A stretch of 45,559 nt of DNA. Source: Actinomycetota bacterium (GTDB taxonomy: Bacteria; Actinomycetota; Thermoleophilia; RBG-16-64-13). The position numbers were made by a program, and so were the translations under genes. Location of the stretch: positions 1 through 45,559 of the forward strand of contig JAAYJE010000141.1 of assembly GCA_012523095.1 (NCBI GenBank), read 5' to 3'. This document shows positions 1 to 6,759 of this stretch, in pieces. Numbering within the stretch: position 1 is the first letter of the stretch; every line of letters starts with the position of its first letter. The notes below the pieces were generated by a model. The model was not told the origin of the DNA and did no database searches. It was given only the letters and a program-made list of their open reading frames with translations.

Positions 1-1103
1 GCCCTGAACCCGGCCGCATCGGCGAGGGGACCGAAAAGGTAGGGGAAGACGGCGCAGCCGAGCGATCCCACGAGGATGAACGACGAGCTCACCACTCCAC
101 TCTCCCAGTCTGGGAAGTGTCCTGAGTAGCTGCCGATGAGTCCGTAGGAGGCGGACGCTCCCAGACCGGCGCCGACCGTGAGCGCTAGGGAAGCGGCGAG
201 ACTCGGTGCAAACGCGACCGCTATGGTCATCACAGTAAGGACGCAGGCGCAGAACAATAGAAGTCGAGACGGTGCAAAACGTTTGGTGAGCGGCATGATC
301 ACCAGGCGTCCGGCGATCAGTCCTATCCAGAATAGAGTCACGGAGAAGCTTGCCCACGTGTCGCCGGCCTCGAACAAGTGGATGTTGAATTTGGGCAGCC
401 AGACGTTCAGCACGGTCTCGGCGCCCGTATACACGAAAATGGCAACCAGCATCCCCACCAGCAATCCGCGATTGCGGGCGAAGATCTGCTTGAGGTGCGC
501 CAGGCGTACATTCTGGCGCCCGCAGATGTCCAGGAAGGGTAGGCTGATGTAGGCGAGTCCGGCGATCGCCGATATGCCGCCTTCTACCGCGAGGATCCAC
601 CTCCACGATGCACCCAGGTCGATGGCGATTCCGACTATGAAGGGGGTGGCTATCATGCCCGTCGCAAAGAAGGTGATCATCAAGAGGAGCGCTGCGGCAA
701 GGTGCTCCTTCACGTGCGCCGGGAGCCACATCCAGCATATGGTATTGGCGAAGTTGCCGCCGAATCCGCCCAGCATGCAGGCAAGTGTGACCGACCACAG
801 ATCCCACGAGACCAATCCGGCGACGAGGAGACCCAGGCCCTGTAGGAGCATGCCGAAAATGAGCATCCGTTTGGCAGGGACCCTCGCCATGGCAGTGTTG
901 ACGACCACGATGCTCATGACGCCCCCGACGAAGAAGCCCGCGCTGATGATCCCGCCCCTGCTTAGTGGAATGCCCAAGTCGGTCATCATGGAGTCCAACA
1001 GAGGTCCCAGGGAGGCCATGATCATCGCGCCGATGACCTGGCTCGGGTAGAGCGGGAAACGCTGGCGGAGAGAAGGACCTGAGATCGTGACGTCGGCTCT
1101 CAT
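1..1103 (-). CDS. MFS transporter, C-terminus off the window edge
   Basis: This is a major facilitator superfamily permease; the substrate cannot be told from the sequence. The protein reads from the ATG at 1103 into the left edge with no stop, giving about 367 residues. It starts MRADVTISGPSLRQRFPLYP and runs through successive hydrophobic helices. A loop after the first helices (PAKRMLIFGMLLQGLG) resembles the MFS TM2-TM3 region, and GPLADAAGF near the edge looks like another loop-helix junction. A GAGGAG ribosome site lies just upstream of the ATG, although the spacing is short. The gene diverges from the thioredoxin reductase gene across about 80 bp, so the two promoters are adjacent. The open frames on the opposite strand here have no recognisable protein features. 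I am confident of the family, not of the cargo. Confidence 0.85.
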   Translation of the reverse strand, partial: MRADVTISGPSLRQRFPLYPSQVIGAMIMASLGPLLDSMMTDLGIPLSRGGIISAGFFVGGVMSIVVVNTAMARVPAKRMLIFGMLLQGLGLLVAGLVSWDLWSVTLACMLGGFGGNFANTICWMWLPAHVKEHLAAALLLMITFFATGMIATPFIVGIAIDLGASWRWILAVEGGISAIAGLAYISLPFLDICGRQNVRLAHLKQIFARNRGLLVGMLVAIFVYTGAETVLNVWLPKFNIHLFEAGDTWASFSVTLFWIGLIAGRLVIMPLTKRFAPSRLLLFCACVLTVMTIAVAFAPSLAASLALTVGAGLGASASYGLIGSYSGHFPDWESGVVSSSFILVGSLGCAVFPYLFGPLADAAGFR

Positions 1104-1112
1104 GGCTCCTCA

Positions 1113-1132
1113 CCATGCCACGAAATGCATGG
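1113..1132. promoter_or_regulatory. Inverted repeat in the divergent MFS/trxB promoter region
   Basis: CCATGC at 1113-1118 and GCATGG at 1127-1132 form a perfect 6-bp inverted repeat with an 8-bp spacer. It lies between the two divergent start codons, about 10 bp from the MFS start. The position fits an operator serving one or both genes. No regulator gene is next to it, and a repeat this short can occur by chance. Confidence 0.3.
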
Positions 1133-1182
1133 AAATGCTACAGTCTTCTCTTCTTGCGCGTAACTCTGGGAGGGAGGATGGC

Positions 1183-2124
1183 GTGGGTGACATCATAGAT
1201 ATCGCGATAGTAGGCGGGGGGCCGGCGGGACTCACCGCGGCCATCTATGGCGCGAGGGCCCGAGTGAAGACGGTCGTGTTCGAGACCGGACTGCCCGGGG
1301 GTCAGATCGTCTCCGCTTCCTGGGTAGAGAACTACCCCGGCTTTCCCGACGGCATCTCGGGTCAGGACCTGGCCGATCTCATGTACCAGCAGGCCGAGAA
1401 CGCAGGCGCGGAGTTCCGCACCATATCTCCGGTGGAGGCCATACGGCCGGAGGGCAACGACTACGTCCTCAGCGTGGGTGGTGAGGAGATCAAAGCGCGG
1501 GTAGTGGTCCTCGCAACCGGGGCCATACCCAAGAAGCTGGGCATCCCCGGCGAATCCGATTTCGCCGGCAGGGGCGTGTCGTGGTGCGCTACGTGCGACG
1601 GACCTCTGTACCGCGACAAGGTGGTCGCCGTCGTGGGAGGGGGAGACTCGGCTACCCAGGAGGCGGTCTATCTCGCCAAGATCGCGAGAGAAGTGCACCT
1701 GATACACCGCCGTAACGAGCTTCGAGCAACCGAGTGCCTGCAGGAGCAGTGTCTCTTCCACCCGCAGATCGTCCTGCATCTGTCACATATCGCCGAGGAG
1801 ATCCTCGGAGACGGCGGAAAGCTGACGGGCTTGAAGCTTCGCTCAAAGACGGACGGTAGTGAGACGGTGCTGGCTCTGGATGGTGTGTTCGAGTTCGTAG
1901 GTATCGACGCCCAGAGTGGGTTGGTGGCCGATCTGTGCGAGCTGGACGAACTGGGCTTCGTCAAAGTCGATCCCAACGGGTTGACCTCGCGCGCCGGTCT
2001 GTACGCCGCCGGGGACGTCTCCAACTACAAGCTCAAACAGGTCGTCACCGCGTGCGCACGAGGTGCTTTCGCCGTATACGATGCCGTGCATTACCTGGAG
2101 ACGATGGTGGCCGGCACAGCTTAG
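1183..2124 (+). CDS. trxB: Thioredoxin reductase (NADPH)
   Basis: This FAD/NADPH enzyme reduces thioredoxin and so supplies electrons to disulfide and methionine-sulfoxide reductases. The FAD-binding GGGPAG is at residues 11-16, the redox-active CATC at 135-138 is followed by DG, and a second dinucleotide fold with GGGDSA comes next. The C-terminal FAD motif AAGDVS is near the end. The GTG at 1183 is chosen as start because AGGGAGG at 1171-1177 sits five bases upstream and the protein then begins at the FAD motif. The frame is open upstream to 1087, but that would overlap the divergent MFS gene. The length (313 residues) is normal for low-molecular-weight TrxB. No thioredoxin gene is visible. 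The enzyme could supply the MsrA and MsrB in this window, which is an inference. Confidence 0.92.
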   Translation: MGDIIDIAIVGGGPAGLTAAIYGARARVKTVVFETGLPGGQIVSASWVENYPGFPDGISGQDLADLMYQQAENAGAEFRTISPVEAIRPEGNDYVLSVGGEEIKARVVVLATGAIPKKLGIPGESDFAGRGVSWCATCDGPLYRDKVVAVVGGGDSATQEAVYLAKIAREVHLIHRRNELRATECLQEQCLFHPQIVLHLSHIAEEILGDGGKLTGLKLRSKTDGSETVLALDGVFEFVGIDAQSGLVADLCELDELGFVKVDPNGLTSRAGLYAAGDVSNYKLKQVVTACARGAFAVYDAVHYLETMVAGTA

Positions 2125-2149
2125 CCTTAGCCCAGGAGGTCATGAAACG

Positions 2150-2179
2150 GAGACGGGCGTCCTCGGGGGCGCCCGTCTC
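2150..2179. terminator. Hairpin between convergent trxB and yidB-like genes
   Basis: GAGACGGGCG (2150-2159) and CGCCCGTCTC (2170-2179) form a perfect 10-bp GC-rich stem with a 10-base loop. It lies in the short gap between two genes that end facing each other. There is no long T tract on either side, so it may act as a weak bidirectional terminator or an mRNA 3'-end stabiliser. Confidence 0.6.
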
Positions 2180-2207
2180 GGCGCTCTCTGGCGAATGGCC
2201 GCCGGGC

Positions 2208-2636
2208 CTACTTCTTGAACAGGCCGATGATCTTGTCGGCGACGGCATCCGGATCAGGGACCAGGCCGTCGGGGGTGAGCCTGTCGATGATGCCCGGTAG
2301 CATCTTCGCGATCTTGTCTGCGGCCTCGTCCTGGGAGACCCCCAATTTCGCGGCCACGGCGGCGACCTCTTCAGATCCAAGGGCCGCCTTGATCTGATCG
2401 GCGTTGACGGTCTTGTTCTCACCCTTGCCCATCCAGGACTTGACCACGTCGTCTAGACCGCCGGCGTTGAGTTTGTCCAGCAGGCCGGTGAGTTTCGTGC
2501 CGCCCTCACCGAGAAGAGTACTGATCACACTCTCCTCGGGGGTCGCGTCGGTCGCGGAAGTGGCCGCAGTGGCTACGCCCCGCGCCGCCGTCTCAGCCTT
2601 CTTGGCTCCGCCCTTCAAGAAATCGAACAGTCCCAT
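2208..2636 (-). CDS. YidB-like (DUF937) protein
   Basis: This is a small soluble protein of the YidB/DUF937 family, whose function is not established. The 142 residues begin MGLFDFLKGG. An Ala/Thr-rich linker at about 18-45 follows. The family core shows a STLLGEGGTKLTGLLDKLNAGG stretch in parts, then WMGKGEN, the LGSEEVAAVAAKLGVS region and a LPGIIDRLTPDG segment. This order matches YidB, where the core ends with a predicted helical bundle. A good GGAGG ribosome site precedes the ATG by six bases. The gene is followed by hisF on the same strand after a spacer of about 70 bp but shows no pathway link to it. The family assignment is from motif resemblance. Confidence 0.75.
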   Translation of the reverse strand: MGLFDFLKGGAKKAETAARGVATAATSATDATPEESVISTLLGEGGTKLTGLLDKLNAGGLDDVVKSWMGKGENKTVNADQIKAALGSEEVAAVAAKLGVSQDEAADKIAKMLPGIIDRLTPDGLVPDPDAVADKIIGLFKK

Positions 2637-2709
2637 GCCTCGCCTCCGTGACTCGAAGGATGTGCTTCCCCAATGTATACCCGCGGCAATGGGGCTGTAA
2701 CCATTCTGC

Positions 2710-3528
2710 TCAGAGCAGCACGTGGATCCCGCGACCCGCCAAGTACTCCTTGACCTGCCGCACCGTGAAGGTGCGGAAATGGAACACGGAGGCGGCCAGC
2801 AGAGCGGAAGCCTTCCCCTCCACGACTCCGGCGTAGAAGTGCTCCAACTCTCCGGCTCCTCCTGAGGCCGTCACCGGGATTCTCACGGCTTCGGCGATGG
2901 CTCTGGTGAAGGCGAGGTCATAGCCCGCGAGCGTGCCGTCACCGTCCATGCTGGTCGGCAGCAACTCCCCGGCTCCCATGGCCTCGCAGGAGCGGGCCCA
3001 CTCCACGGCATCCAGGCCCGTCGACCTCCGGCCGCCGCTTATCACCACCTCGAAGCCCGAAGGCATATCGGTATTACGCCTGCCGTCAACAGCCACGACG
3101 ATACGTACGCTGCCAAAATGGTCCTAAGCATCTCTTACGAGCTAGGGGTGGGTGACGGCCGCCGGGTTGATCGACACCGCGGCCACCCCGACTGAGAAGA
3201 GTGCCTCCATGTCGGCCGGCGTCGATATGCCTCCGCCGACCACCAAGGGGATGTCTACGACCGAAGCCACCCGCTCGGCCCACTCTACTCTGGTCTTACG
3301 GTTCTCAACGGTGGCGGCGATGTCCAGCATCGCCAGTCGGTCGGCGCCCTCCCTTTGGTAGTAGACGGCGTTCTCCACCGGGTCGCCGGCATCGCGCAGG
3401 TCCTCGAAGTGGACACCCTTGACCACTCTGCCTTCCTTCATGTCCAGACACGGGATGATGAGCACCGGACCGGATGGACCATCGCCGGCGGACCGCTCAT
3501 CATTCTTCATCTGATCTTGCTCGACCAC
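2710..3528 (-). pseudogene. hisF: Imidazole glycerol phosphate synthase cyclase subunit with two in-frame TAG codons
   Basis: HisF is the cyclase half of IGP synthase in histidine biosynthesis. One reading frame of 273 codons spans the whole family. PCLDMKEGRVVKG carries the first catalytic Asp (residue 29), and VVGGGIST, VSIN, AVDGR (second catalytic Asp, residue 148), [23 protein letters not shown] and [11 protein letters not shown] follow. TAG interrupts it at codon 129 (3144-3142) and codon 135 (3126-3124), in the helix after VSINPAAVTHP; no frameshift is needed. The GTG at 3528 is preceded by AAGGAGG and overlaps the end of the carboxypeptidase gene. The true stop is TGA. HisH, HisA and other his genes are absent from the window. 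TAG ends several healthy genes here (trxB, ppi, ftsH), so genome-wide recoding is unlikely. Decay, an error in the sequence, or local suppression remain possible. Confidence 0.8.
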
Positions 3529-3560
3529 ATCGCCTCCTTCCCGAGTGTCCCTGTCTGTGT

Positions 3561-4895
3561 TCAGCCGCCCAGCCTGAGCTGCGGAGGGCACCACTGCATC
3601 CAGCGCTCGAGGATCATCCGTATGGAAGGCCGTTCTATCGACTGAGCGGCTATCAAGCCCAGTGATCCTATGCTCTCTCCCCCGACCGTGAACTCGATGG
3701 TTCCGCACTTGTCTCCAACTTCGACAGGGAACGTCACCTCACCATCGAGCGCCGGCCGGCACTCGACTATGTCGTTACGGGACAGTCGGGCTACCAGCGG
3801 TCCATCGGTGACGAGCCGGACCTTGCGGCCGACATAGTCGCCGATGTCGATCTCCGCCACCAATCGACCTGCATCGCTGAGCAACGTCCTGGGGTACAGG
3901 CTGAACCCATACTCCAACAAGGCCTGAGCTTCTTCCCAGCGCGTCTCACTGTCCTTGGCGCCGAGGACCACGGCGATGAGATCCACGCCTTCCATGGTGC
4001 CCGACGCGACCAGACAGGACCTCGCGTATGGAGTGGACCCGGTCTTCACCCCGGTGACCCATGCCCGCCGTTTGAGCAGCTCGTTCTGGTTGTCGAAGTC
4101 TCGGAGCTCCCCTTTGACCGCCGGCGCCACCGGCTCCAGAGGCGGGAGGGAGAAGTAGATCGTGTTGACGATACGTGCGAACACCGGGTTCCTCAGAGCG
4201 TACTGGGTCAGGAAGGCCAAGTCCTTGGCCGAGGAGAAATGTCTCCTGTTGTTCAGCCCACAGGGGTTGACGAAGTGCGTGTTGGTGAGGCCCAGGGATT
4301 CCGCCTTCGCGTTCATCTTCTCCACGAAGGCCGTGACGCTGCCGGAAGTGGCTTCCGCGAGGACGATGGAAGCGTCATTGCCGCTTACCACCATCAGGGC
4401 ACAGAGGAGCTGCTCCACCGTCAGCACCTCGCCTGCCACCAATCTCGACTTGGAGCCTATAGTCGACACAGCGTTCTTCGAGACCTTGATCTTGGCGTCC
4501 AACTTGAGCGACTCGAGTGCCAAGACCGCCGTCATGATCTTGGTGGTGGACGCCATCGGCAGGCGCGCATTGGCGTTGTGTGAGAAAAGGTAGTCTCCCG
4601 TGTCGGCGTCGATGAGGAAGGCGGCCGTGCATGTGATCAGCGGTGGGGCCGGCTCCCCGGAGGGGAAGGAGGCCCTGATCGTCCAACCCTCGATCGTCGG
4701 CAGGGCGTATACGGGGGCGGTGAAGAGGAGCAACACCAGCACCAAGGACATCATGACAACGGCGCACGCCGAGCCTCCCCTGCGTCCCCGGCGTCCGAGT
4801 GACCCGGACCCCGGGGATATACCTCTTTCCCCGAGCGGCAGGGATCCGGTCACGGTCTCTTGTCTATCGGTGTTGCTCAAGTCGTCCCGGCCCAC
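3561..4895 (-). CDS. Serine-type D-Ala-D-Ala carboxypeptidase (DacF/PBP5-like)
   Basis: This low-molecular-weight penicillin-binding protein trims the terminal D-Ala from peptidoglycan stem peptides outside the membrane. A hydrophobic segment at about residues 44-64 (VVMMSLVLVLLLFTAPVYA) acts as signal or anchor after a basic N-terminus. The peptidase S11 motifs are in order: STTK at 116-119 (nucleophile Ser116), SGN at 171-173 and KTG at 284-286. A C-terminal beta-rich domain follows, as in PBP5. The GTG at 4895 lies ten bases after the cyclophilin stop, so the genes are probably co-transcribed; the ribosome site is weak, and a TTG a few codons further on is an alternative. The end overlaps the hisF start region. 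The function call is firm. Confidence 0.9.
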   Translation of the reverse strand: MGRDDLSNTDRQETVTGSLPLGERGISPGSGSLGRRGRRGGSACAVVMMSLVLVLLLFTAPVYALPTIEGWTIRASFPSGEPAPPLITCTAAFLIDADTGDYLFSHNANARLPMASTTKIMTAVLALESLKLDAKIKVSKNAVSTIGSKSRLVAGEVLTVEQLLCALMVVSGNDASIVLAEATSGSVTAFVEKMNAKAESLGLTNTHFVNPCGLNNRRHFSSAKDLAFLTQYALRNPVFARIVNTIYFSLPPLEPVAPAVKGELRDFDNQNELLKRRAWVTGVKTGSTPYARSCLVASGTMEGVDLIAVVLGAKDSETRWEEAQALLEYGFSLYPRTLLSDAGRLVAEIDIGDYVGRKVRLVTDGPLVARLSRNDIVECRPALDGEVTFPVEVGDKCGTIEFTVGGESIGSLGLIAAQSIERPSIRMILERWMQWCPPQLRLGG

Positions 4896-4905
4896 GGAGT
4901 GGTGG

Positions 4906-5421
4906 CTACTCGAGGACCTTCACCTGATTCATGATGACGGGTTCGCGGGGGACGTCGGAATGCGGACCATGGCCTCCGGTAGATACGCAGGCTATGGCAT
5001 CCACTACCTCCATGCCTTCCACCACCTTTCCGAACACCGCGTAACCCCAACCTGCCCCAGTTTTGGCCGTGTGGTTGAGGAAACGGTTGTCAACCAGATT
5101 GATGAAGAACTGGCTGGAGGCGCTGTGCGGGTCTGAGGTCCTAGCCATGGCGATGGTGCCGCGGTCGTTCTTGAGACCGTTGTCGGCCTCGTTCGCGATC
5201 GAGGGTCCGGTGGGTTTCTGACGCATGTCGGCGGTGAAGCCACCGCCTTGGATCATGAAGCCGGGGATCACACGGTGGAAGATGGTCCCGTCGAAAAAAC
5301 CGTCCGAGGCGTAGGCGACGAAGTTCTCGGTAGTGGCGGGAGCCTTCACCGCATCGAGTTCCAGCGTGATGTCCCCGTGAGACGTACCGATGAGCACTCG
5401 AGGGTTGTTCTTGTCCGTCAC
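4906..5421 (-). CDS. Cyclophilin-type peptidyl-prolyl isomerase
   Basis: This is a cyclophilin that interconverts cis and trans prolyl bonds to help protein folding. The 171 residues contain [18 protein letters not shown] (including the catalytic Arg), the loop with [27 protein letters not shown] and a [18 protein letters not shown] segment, which is the usual order. There is no signal peptide, so it should be cytoplasmic. GTG at 5421 is chosen because GGAAAGGGG lies just upstream; the frame is open further upstream without family residues. It is the first gene of the run continuing into the D-Ala-D-Ala carboxypeptidase. Confidence 0.92.
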   Translation of the reverse strand: MTDKNNPRVLIGTSHGDITLELDAVKAPATTENFVAYASDGFFDGTIFHRVIPGFMIQGGGFTADMRQKPTGPSIANEADNGLKNDRGTIAMARTSDPHSASSQFFINLVDNRFLNHTAKTGAGWGYAVFGKVVEGMEVVDAIACVSTGGHGPHSDVPREPVIMNQVKVLE

Positions 5422-5520
5422 GGCGTTCCCCTTTCCTGGTGGGTGGAGCCCGAGGGGGGACACGCCTCCGGCTCTACGGCTCTCTTCGAGGTCCTATGTT
5501 CCCACAATAAGGCTCCTTCT

Positions 5521-5594
5521 TCAGTCGGAGCGACGCTTGCCCACGAACAGCAGGCCTTGCGGCGGGTAGCGTCGCGGTCTCAGTCCGGAGCGAC
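5521..5594. repeat. Spaced direct repeat in a divergent promoter region
   Basis: TCAGTCGGAGCGAC (5521-5534) recurs as TCAGTCCGGAGCGAC (5580-5594), one inserted C apart. The copies start 59 bp apart, roughly six helical turns. They lie in the 216-bp gap between the divergent cyclophilin and methyltransferase genes. Paired sites at this spacing could bind a regulator; no direct evidence supports that. Confidence 0.35.
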
Positions 5595-5637
5595 TGGTAT
5601 TGTTGCATCCGGCCAACAGACGAGGGGAGGATCGGAG

Positions 5638-6429
5638 ATGGGAACGGTAGACGTCCCAGGATTGGACCCGGGATCGCTGTCCGAACACTCCGTGGACAAC
5701 CGTGATAGCTGGAACGCCGACAGCGACAGGTATCAGGCGGACCACGGGTCCCAGTTGGCGGCCTCGGGGGGGCTGGGCTGGGGAGTGTGGCAGATGCCCG
5801 AGGCCGACCTGCGGGTGTTGGGAGAGGTCGCGGACCGCGACGTCTTGGAGCTCGGTTGCGGTGCCGCCCAGTGGTCCATCGGGCTGGCGAAGCTCGGCGC
5901 GCGCCCGGTAGGGTTGGACCTCTCGGAACGGCAACTGGAGCACGCCCGGCGTCTCATGGACCAAGCAGGGGTAGACTTCCCCTTGGTCCACGCCACCGCG
6001 GAAGCTACGCCTCTCCCCGACGAGAGCTTCGACATCGTCTTCTCAGACTATGGAGGCATGACCTTCGGAGACCCGTACGCCACGGTGCCGGAGGCGGCTC
6101 GTCTGCTGCGGCCCGGCGGATTATTGGCCTTCTGCGGAAGCACGCCCATCGTGCAGATGTGCTATCCGGACGATGGTGAACACCCGGGAGACCGGCTGCT
6201 TAGGGATTATTTCAGCATGTGGGCCTTCCCGTTGGAAGGGTACGTCGATTACATGCTTCCATACGGGGCCTGGATCCGTCTCTTCCTGGCTCATGGGTTC
6301 GTCGTGGAAGATCTCATCGAGTTGCGGCCGGGGCCTGACGCCACCAGCACATACCGCGATGAAGCGGACCGCGGATGGTGCCGTCGCTGGCCGGGCGAGC
6401 AGATTTGGAAGGTACGTAAGGAGGGCTGA
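5638..6429 (+). CDS. Class I SAM-dependent methyltransferase
   Basis: This is a 263-residue Rossmann-fold methyltransferase of the Methyltransf_11 type; its acceptor is unknown. Motif I is VLELGCGAAQWSIGLA, motif II is the GLDLSERQLEHARRL segment, and motif IV/post-I runs from LPDESFDIVFSDYG, followed by AARLLRPGGLLAF. The N-terminus has NRDSWNADSDRYQADHG, a pattern common in small-molecule methyltransferases. The ATG at 5638 is preceded by GGGGAGG and AGGAT-type ribosome sites. The frame is open back to 5248, but that part lies antisense to the cyclophilin gene. No neighbouring gene identifies the substrate. Confidence 0.88.
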   Translation: MGTVDVPGLDPGSLSEHSVDNRDSWNADSDRYQADHGSQLAASGGLGWGVWQMPEADLRVLGEVADRDVLELGCGAAQWSIGLAKLGARPVGLDLSERQLEHARRLMDQAGVDFPLVHATAEATPLPDESFDIVFSDYGGMTFGDPYATVPEAARLLRPGGLLAFCGSTPIVQMCYPDDGEHPGDRLLRDYFSMWAFPLEGYVDYMLPYGAWIRLFLAHGFVVEDLIELRPGPDATSTYRDEADRGWCRRWPGEQIWKVRKEG

Positions 6430-6448
6430 CGGAGTCCCGCATCCCGGC

Positions 6449-6655
6449 TCAGTCCTTGGGGAGGCCCCGAACCCACTTGTAGCCGGCGGCGATGCCCGTC
6501 ACCACCAGCCCAGCCAGGAGGAGGAAGACACCTCGTCTCGACCGGGCCTCGCCTATCCCGGCACCTGCGGCGCCGGTTTCCGGATCGGCATCGGCGTCTG
6601 CCTGCTCGACGGTCTCGGTTGCGTTGCTCAAGCCGTTCATGCAGTCAATTGTCAC
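6449..6655 (-). CDS. Small single-pass membrane protein, unknown function
   Basis: This is a 68-residue predicted protein with an acidic Ala-rich N-terminal half, a short Arg-Ser-Arg-Arg patch, one hydrophobic helix (GVFLLLAGLVVTGIAAGYKW) and a short charged tail. The charge pattern suggests the N-terminus is inside. It could start at GTG 6655 or ATG 6640; neither has a strong ribosome site. It faces the GGDEF/HD-GYP gene divergently across about 100 bp. I do not recognise a family. Confidence 0.55.
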   Translation of the reverse strand: MTIDCMNGLSNATETVEQADADADPETGAAGAGIGEARSRRGVFLLLAGLVVTGIAAGYKWVRGLPKD

Positions 6656-6663
6656 ACATCTCA

Positions 6664-6698
6664 GCGAACCAAACCGGCGGGATTCAAGCCGGGTTCGC
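6664..6698. promoter_or_regulatory. Long hairpin upstream of the cyclic-di-GMP gene
   Basis: GCGAACC (6664-6670) pairs with GGTTCGC (6692-6698), and inside it CCGGC (6674-6678) pairs with GCCGG (6688-6692). The two stems share a base at the junction and an AAA bulge lies on one side. The hairpin ends about 60 bases before the start of the GGDEF/HD-GYP gene. It does not show the conserved core of a GEMM cyclic-di-GMP riboswitch. It may be an operator or a 5'-leader structure. Confidence 0.4.
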
Positions 6699-6759
6699 TT
6701 CCAGCCGATAACCGCTTCGAGGCCGCACGTCGGGTTTCATCCACACCTCTGGAGGGTCA

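Noticed and set aside
178-1050. Open frames on the plus strand opposite the MFS gene
   Set aside because: The minus strand gives a clear MFS translation with proper helices; the plus-strand frames have no family features.
1087-1182. N-terminal extension of thioredoxin reductase
   Set aside because: It overlaps the divergent MFS start and lies before a strong ribosome site at 1171-1177.
3124-3144. Pyrrolysine recoding of TAG
   Set aside because: TAG is the normal stop for trxB, the cyclophilin, ftsH, the TPP enzyme and others, and no pyl genes are visible. It is kept only as a low-probability option.
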